Positions 45,433 to 49,735 of a stretch of DNA of 49,735 nucleotides are shown here, in pieces. The stretch lies in NCBI GenBank assembly GCA_029051735.1, contig JAIDKZ010000060.1, positions 1 to 49,735 of the forward strand, in the 5' to 3' direction. Each line of letters starts with the position of its first letter. Within the stretch, counting starts at the first letter, position 1. Source of the stretch: Anaeroplasmataceae bacterium. GTDB lineage: Bacteria > Bacillota_I > Bacilli_A > Acholeplasmatales > Anaeroplasmataceae. The position numbers and the translations under genes were made by a program. The notes under the pieces are model-generated. The model was not told the origin of the DNA, made no database searches, and saw only the letters and a list, made by a program, of their open reading frames with translations.

Positions 45433-46644
45433 ATGGATAAGAGTGTATTTGTAAAACATCGTAGTGAAATTGAAAAATTAATGATGGAGTCATCTTTACT
45501 TGTAGTTTTTTCAAAACCTAAAATAGATGTAAAAAAGGATGTTGATCGCAATTATTATTATTTAAGTGGAAATTTTGAGTATAATAATATTGTATTATTG
45601 TGTAAACACAAACAGCAATATAAAGAAATAATATTTATAGAGCCTTATGATGAAGTAAAAGCAAAATGGGTAGGAGCTCCTCATTCTAAAGAAGAAATAC
45701 AAAAGGAATCTGGAATTCAAGATGTTCGTTATATTGATGAATTTGATTCCGTGGTAAAAACATATCTAAGGGATTTGACAAAAGTCTATTTAGATTTCAA
45801 AGATGAAAAAGATTCATATAGTAAAGAAATGTTACTTGCAAAAAGTTTTAAAGAAATGTATCCCCATTTAGTTATATATAATGCAGAAAGTTTATTTAAG
45901 ACTGCTCGAACAATAAAACATCCATTAGAAATAGAGCAGATAAAAAAGGCAATAGGAATTACTAAGTTGGGAATTGAAGCTATTCTTAAAAATATGAAAG
46001 AAAGTTATGAGTATCAGTTAGAAAGCTATTTTGACCAAGCAATAAAATATCATGGAGCAACAGGATATGCATTTCCAACGATTGCAGCAAGTGGAAAAAA
46101 TGCTTGTTGTTTACATTACATGGATAATGAAGATTTTGCGAAGAATGGAGATTTAATTTTATTTGATTTAGGCTGCTCTTATAATATGTATTGTTCAGAT
46201 ATTTCTAGAACATTCCCAGTAAATGGAAAGTTTACCTCAAGGCAAAAACAGATTTACTCAATTGTTTTAGAAGGACAAGAATTTGTAATGAAGCATATTA
46301 AGCCAGGAATTACAACAAAAGAATTAAATCAAATTTTAGTTGAATTTTACGCTAAAAAGTTAAAAGAGATTGGTTTGATTCAGAAGGATCAAGAAGTAAT
46401 GAAGTATTACTATCATGGCGTATCTCATCATATAGGATTAGACTGCCATGACCTTTGTGAATACACACCACTTAGACCAAATAGTATAATATCTTGTGAA
46501 CCAGGATTATACATTGCAGAAGAAGGAATTGGAATACGTATAGAAGATGATATTTTAGTGACTGAGGATGGGTGTGTAAATTTAAGTCAGGATATATTAA
46601 AAACAATAGATGAAATAGAAAAATTTATGGAGGAAAGAAAATGA
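45433..46644 (+). CDS. M24B metallopeptidase (Xaa-Pro aminopeptidase-like)
   Basis: Cytosolic dimetal peptidase cleaving N-terminal residues before proline. The N-terminal domain (1-165, including LSGNFEYNNIVLL) is the creatinase/prolidase type. The pita-bread domain has metal ligands in LFDLGCSYNMYCSDISRTFP (two Asp), GVSHHIGLDCHD (His), CEPGLYI (Glu) and GIRIEDDILVT (Glu). 403 residues. ATG 45433 is chosen because AGGAGG lies five bases upstream; the track start at 45400 is within rlmI. It overlaps the M29 gene by four bases. Confidence 0.9.
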   Translation: MDKSVFVKHRSEIEKLMMESSLLVVFSKPKIDVKKDVDRNYYYLSGNFEYNNIVLLCKHKQQYKEIIFIEPYDEVKAKWVGAPHSKEEIQKESGIQDVRYIDEFDSVVKTYLRDLTKVYLDFKDEKDSYSKEMLLAKSFKEMYPHLVIYNAESLFKTARTIKHPLEIEQIKKAIGITKLGIEAILKNMKESYEYQLESYFDQAIKYHGATGYAFPTIAASGKNACCLHYMDNEDFAKNGDLILFDLGCSYNMYCSDISRTFPVNGKFTSRQKQIYSIVLEGQEFVMKHIKPGITTKELNQILVEFYAKKLKEIGLIQKDQEVMKYYYHGVSHHIGLDCHDLCEYTPLRPNSIISCEPGLYIAEEGIGIRIEDDILVTEDGCVNLSQDILKTIDEIEKFMEERK

Positions 46645-47870
46645 AAGAAGAGATTTTAAAAAATTATGCTAAACTTATCGTAGAGATTGGTGTAAATGTA
46701 CAAAAAGGGCAAGATGTAGTTATTAATGCTTCTGTTGATGATGCATACTTTGTAAAATATGTGGTGGAAGCTGCATATCAAGCTGGTGCTCGTGAGGTTT
46801 CAGTAGATTGGAGCTACCAACCAATTACTAAGCTAGATTATGCATATCAAAGTGTGGAAACTTTAAAAGAACTTCCAGAATGGTTTTTAAAGAAAAAAGA
46901 ATATAGAGTACAGCAACTTCCAGCAATGATTCATATTGTATCAGAAGATCCTGATGGCCTTTCTGGAATAGACCAAACTAAAATTTTAGAAGTCCAAAAG
47001 GCAATAGGACCAACTTTAATGAAATATCGTGAACAAATGGATAATAAATTTCAATGGACAATTGTTGGAATTCCAGGTGAAAAATGGGCAGAAAAAATTT
47101 TCCCAAATCTACCAAAAGAAAAAGCTATGGAATCATTATGGGATGCAATATTGAAAGTTACACGCGTTTATGGCAATCCTATTGAAAACTGGAAGGAACA
47201 TAATGCAAATTTATCTATCAAAACAAAGAAACTAAATGAATTAGGAATAAAAACTATGCGTTATGCTTCTAAAAATGGAACTAATTTTACAGTAGATATT
47301 CACTCAGAGATGAACTTCTTAGCAGGAGGAGAAACAACGTATAGTGGAGTTTTCTATAATCCAAATATGCCTACAGAAGAATGCTTTACATCTCCAATTA
47401 AAACAAGTGCTAATGGTATAGTTATGGCAACTAAGCCGCTTTCTGTACGTGGAGTTTTAGTGGATAATTTTGGCTTTCGTTTTGAAAATGGCAAGGTTGT
47501 TGAAGTTCTTTGTGAGAATCAAGAATATAAGGATGTTTTAATGAACCTTGTTTCCACAGATGAAGGCGCTTCTATGTTAGGAGAGGTTGCTCTTGTTCCA
47601 TTTGATTCTCCAATCAATCAAACCAATCTTCTTTTCTATAATACATTATATGATGAAAATGCGTGTTGTCACTTGGCAATAGGACGTGCATTTAATGAAT
47701 GTATTAAAGACTATCAAAATAAAACAGAAGAACAAATTAAAGCTATTGATTTAAATAATTCTATGATTCATGTTGATTTTATGATTGGAAGTCAAGATTT
47801 ATCTATTATTGCAGAAACATATGATGGAAAAACTGTTCAAATCTTTAAAGATGGAACTTGGGCAATCTAA
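46641..47870 (+). CDS. M29 family aminopeptidase (AmpS/PepS-like)
   Basis: Metal-dependent aminopeptidase, a dimer in the cytosol. The 409-residue protein has NYAKLIVEIGVNVQKGQDVV, the metal ligands in MNFLAGGETTYSGVFYN (Glu), TSPIKTSANG, SMLGEVALVPFDSPI (Glu), and HVDFMIGS (His, Asp). The start codon overlaps the stop of the M24 gene (ATGA) after GGAGGAAAG, so two aminopeptidases with different specificities are coproduced, consistent with full hydrolysis of peptides. Confidence 0.93.
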   Translation: MKEEILKNYAKLIVEIGVNVQKGQDVVINASVDDAYFVKYVVEAAYQAGAREVSVDWSYQPITKLDYAYQSVETLKELPEWFLKKKEYRVQQLPAMIHIVSEDPDGLSGIDQTKILEVQKAIGPTLMKYREQMDNKFQWTIVGIPGEKWAEKIFPNLPKEKAMESLWDAILKVTRVYGNPIENWKEHNANLSIKTKKLNELGIKTMRYASKNGTNFTVDIHSEMNFLAGGETTYSGVFYNPNMPTEECFTSPIKTSANGIVMATKPLSVRGVLVDNFGFRFENGKVVEVLCENQEYKDVLMNLVSTDEGASMLGEVALVPFDSPINQTNLLFYNTLYDENACCHLAIGRAFNECIKDYQNKTEEQIKAIDLNNSMIHVDFMIGSQDLSIIAETYDGKTVQIFKDGTWAI

Positions 47871-47874
47871 TAGT

Positions 47875-47915
47875 AAAAGTACTCATTTCTTTTTTAAATG
47901 AGTACTTTTATTTTT
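47875..47915 (+). terminator. Rho-independent terminator after M29 gene
   Basis: AAAAGTACTCATTT / AAATGAGTACTTTT, fourteen perfect pairs, then ATTTTT. The last bases of the T tract are also the first bases of the next promoter's -35. Confidence 0.92.
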
Positions 47916-47942
47916 GACAGCAATTCAGTTAAATGATACAAT
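47914..47942 (+). promoter_or_regulatory. Sigma-A promoter of the DUF2130 gene
   Basis: TTGACA (47914-47919), 17 bases, TACAAT (47937-47942), the best match to consensus in this window. It abuts the preceding terminator. Confidence 0.8.
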
Positions 47943-47966
47943 ATTACTATGTAAGGATGTGAAATC

Positions 47967-49370
47967 ATGAAAAAAGTTAAGGTGATGGTCCAAAACAAAA
48001 ATACACTTGTTTTAGAAGAGGATGCAGTCAAAGGAGATTTTATAGATTTAACCTCCTTAAATACACTTGATTTTAGTAATATAGAAAAAATAATAGAAGA
48101 AGGAAAAGATCAAATCTATAATAAGAAAGTAGATGAAATAAGGAATTCCTTGAAAGTTTTGCACCAAAAGGATTTGCAAGAGCTTCAAGCTAAAATTACT
48201 TTATTGAGTCAACAGCATCAATCTGAATTGCAAACTAAGGAATATGAACTTACAAGTAAATTCAATCAAGAAAAAAGACAACTTGATTTAAATTTAGAAC
48301 TATTAAAACAAAAAAGCATAACAGATACTGAGTTATTGAAAACCAATTTACATTTAGAATATCAAAAGCAGATTGAAGAGTTAAAACATAAAGTAAGAGA
48401 ATTACAACAAAACCAAGATCTAGTTTTGGAAAATTTAAAAAATGAGCAAGAAGTAAAAATAAAAGAATTGACATTAGAAAATCAAGAGAAATTAAATGCT
48501 CAAAAAGAACAATTCTCAAAAGAATTGTCAGAAAAAAATCAGCAATTGAAATTAAAAGAAGAAGCTTATAATTTATTACAACGCCAAAAAGCTGTATTAA
48601 ATATTAAACAAACGGGTGAGGATTTAGAAGCCTGGTGTGATAATGAAGTTAAATCCTATATGCAAAACGGATTGTTTAATTGTGTATGGAAAAAAGATAA
48701 TATTGTTGTAAAAGAAGATGGTGAGATAAAGGGAAGTAAGGCTGATTATCTATTTATGATTTATGCTAATGAAACGCATCTTCCAGAAGAACTCTTAGCT
48801 TCTATATGTTTAGATATGAAAGATGAAAATCCAGACTCAGTGAATAAAAAGAAGAATTCTGATTATTATTCTGCATTAGATAAGAACAGAATAAAAAAGA
48901 ATTGTAAATATGCTGTTTTAGTTTCTAATCTTGAAACAGATAAAGCAAATGATGTGCCAATCTTAAAAGTGACTGAATATAGTGATATGTATGTAGTACG
49001 TCCTGCGTATTTAATGACTTTTTTAAATATGGTAACTTCTTTAACCAAACGATTTGCAGATTTAATTTTAGCAGATGAACAAGAAAAAATTGAATTGATG
49101 AATTCAAAAGAATTATTGGATAAGTTTAATGAACTTAAATACTCCTATCTTGATAAACCAATTATGGCAATAAAGGATAATATTGAAAAAATAAAAAAGA
49201 ATAATGATGTAATAATAAAAGCATCTAAAGCAATAGAAGATTCTTGTTATGATATCATTCATAAACAAATGGAAGCTATTGAAGAAAAATTAAACCGATT
49301 TGAGATTAAAATAACATCTGCATATAAGAAATTTGACAAGAAGGAAAGACAAACAATCTCTATAAAGTAG
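47967..49370 (+). CDS. DUF2130 coiled-coil protein with nuclease-like domain
   Basis: 467 residues. After a short N-terminal region comes a long coiled coil (about 45-215) made of Glu, Lys, Gln and Leu heptads. The conserved DUF2130 domain follows (about 220-400): GEDLEAWCDNEV, GSKADYLFMIY and SICLDMKDENP, ending with a further helical stretch. The three acidic/lysine positions (E in GEDLE, D in KADYL, D and K in LDMK) are arranged as in PD-(D/E)XK nucleases, a resemblance I infer. Function in cells is unknown. It has its own strong promoter and terminator. Confidence 0.85.
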   Translation: MKKVKVMVQNKNTLVLEEDAVKGDFIDLTSLNTLDFSNIEKIIEEGKDQIYNKKVDEIRNSLKVLHQKDLQELQAKITLLSQQHQSELQTKEYELTSKFNQEKRQLDLNLELLKQKSITDTELLKTNLHLEYQKQIEELKHKVRELQQNQDLVLENLKNEQEVKIKELTLENQEKLNAQKEQFSKELSEKNQQLKLKEEAYNLLQRQKAVLNIKQTGEDLEAWCDNEVKSYMQNGLFNCVWKKDNIVVKEDGEIKGSKADYLFMIYANETHLPEELLASICLDMKDENPDSVNKKKNSDYYSALDKNRIKKNCKYAVLVSNLETDKANDVPILKVTEYSDMYVVRPAYLMTFLNMVTSLTKRFADLILADEQEKIELMNSKELLDKFNELKYSYLDKPIMAIKDNIEKIKKNNDVIIKASKAIEDSCYDIIHKQMEAIEEKLNRFEIKITSAYKKFDKKERQTISIK

Positions 49371-49377
49371 AGCAAAG

Positions 49378-49408
49378 AAGGGGACTAATTTTACAATAGT
49401 CCCTTTTT
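49378..49408 (+). terminator. Rho-independent terminator after DUF2130 gene
   Basis: AAGGGGACTA / TAGTCCCTTT stem with an ATTTTACAA loop, then TTTTT. Confidence 0.85.
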
Positions 49409-49442
49409 ATAGTTTTCTATAAGAAAAAAATAAAAATTTTCC

Positions 49443-49471
49443 TTGCATTTATAAGATAAATAAAGTAAAAT
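49443..49471 (+). promoter_or_regulatory. Promoter of tRNA-Gln
   Basis: TTGCAT (49443-49448), 17 bases, TAAAAT (49466-49471), 27 bases before the mature tRNA. Confidence 0.5.
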
Positions 49472-49497
49472 AAAAAGGAACTAAAAAAAATATAATT

Positions 49498-49572
49498 AGG
49501 ACTATAGCCAAGCGGTAAGGCAAGGGACTTTGACTCCCTCATTCACAGGTTCAAATCCTGTTAGTCCTGCCA
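49498..49572 (+). tRNA. tRNA-Gln (anticodon UUG)
   Basis: Acceptor stem AGGACTA / TAGTCCT, discriminator G and encoded CCA. The D arm starts TAGCCAAGCGGTAAGGCA; the anticodon stem AGGGA / TCCCT encloses CTTTGAC with anticodon TTG; the T arm has GGTTCAAATCC. All cloverleaf parts pair. No genes sit in the same transcript. Confidence 0.96.
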
Positions 49573-49584
49573 TTAGAAATGTAT

Positions 49585-49608
49585 AGGCTTGTAATCAAGC
49601 CTTTTTTC
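49585..49608 (+). terminator. Terminator after tRNA-Gln
   Basis: AGGCTTG / CAAGCCT stem with a four-base loop, then TTTTTT. Confidence 0.85.
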
Positions 49609-49633
49609 TTAATTTTTAAGAAGTTATTAAATA

Positions 49634-49735
49634 TGCAAAAAGAGATTTTATTGTCAAATATAGATAAACTACACACTACTGAGATGGGAATAAATAGAAT
49701 AAAAAAACTTAAAATTAGAAGTATTAGATAGCAAT
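49634..49735 (+). pseudogene. DUF3781-like gene, apparently frameshifted and cut by window edge
   Basis: The ORF from ATG 49634 reads MQKEILLSNIDKLHTTEMG and stops after 32 codons. The N-terminus matches my memory of DUF3781 proteins (about 80 residues). After a run of seven A at 49701-49707 the family-like sequence KNLKLEVLDSN continues in another frame to the end of the window. Either the gene is broken, slippage on the A run restores it, or the base call is wrong. Ribosome site is weak (AAGAAG). Confidence 0.45.

Noticed and set aside
1-49735. CRISPR arrays, insertion sequences, prophage or attachment sites
   Set aside because: No regularly spaced repeats, transposase, integrase or terminal inverted repeats were seen on either strand.

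Overview
The window is about 50 kb of AT-rich, densely packed chromosome from an endospore-forming, low-GC Firmicute (Bacillota). Sporulation capacity is shown by Spo0A, a SpoVT-like AbrB regulator and the YabG spore-coat protease. Other Firmicute marks are the gene order rnmV-ksgA-yabG-ispE, the zinc-type S14, frequent TTG starts, strong AGGAGG sites and poly-U terminators. rpsD is missing between rpsK and rpoA, which is unlike typical Clostridia. An Erysipelotrichia-like lineage is my best guess, but it is inference.

Layout. 1-9.7 kb is housekeeping: a truncated membrane protein on the minus strand, maf-dus, prs-pth, a Ca2+/cation antiporter followed by a PHP phosphatase and an alkaline-phosphatase-superfamily enzyme, a divergent PTS Enzyme I, SpoVT and a HIT protein. 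An aquaporin follows at 9.9-10.6 kb. 10.7-15.9 kb is an accessory cassette of response regulator, histidine kinase, ABC ATPase and a two-domain FtsX permease. The permease has clearly higher GC than its surroundings, and two promoters carry matching 11-bp-spaced TTAAGAA repeats. Convergent to it is spo0A, with a perfect 0A box upstream. 17-21.2 kb holds an HD phosphohydrolase, RNase M5, KsgA, YabG and IspE. 21.3-24.7 kb holds a membrane metallophosphoesterase, MurA and a hypothetical membrane protein preceded by a decayed tandem copy of itself.

24.8-39.4 kb is one long S10-spc-alpha ribosomal protein operon from rpsJ to rplQ. It includes secY, adk, map, infA and rpoA, has one strong promoter with a structured leader, and contains two genes too short for the ORF track (rpmD, rpmJ). 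Directly after its terminator is an ECF-type sigma factor, then a single-pass membrane protein in the position of an anti-sigma factor, then a secreted papain-like cysteine peptidase preceded by a classic ECF-type promoter (TGAAAA-N16-CGTATA). I read this as a small self-contained signalling module and the best candidate for a novel system here. A 436-bp gene-free stretch follows, with strong hairpins and a terminator, possibly holding an RNA gene.

42.5-49.4 kb carries an ABC exporter, an RlmI-like rRNA methyltransferase, two metallopeptidases (M24 and M29) and a DUF2130 coiled-coil protein. tRNA-Gln(UUG) and a short, apparently frameshifted DUF3781-like gene close the window.

All assignments come from reading the sequence and from remembered family motifs; no database search was run.
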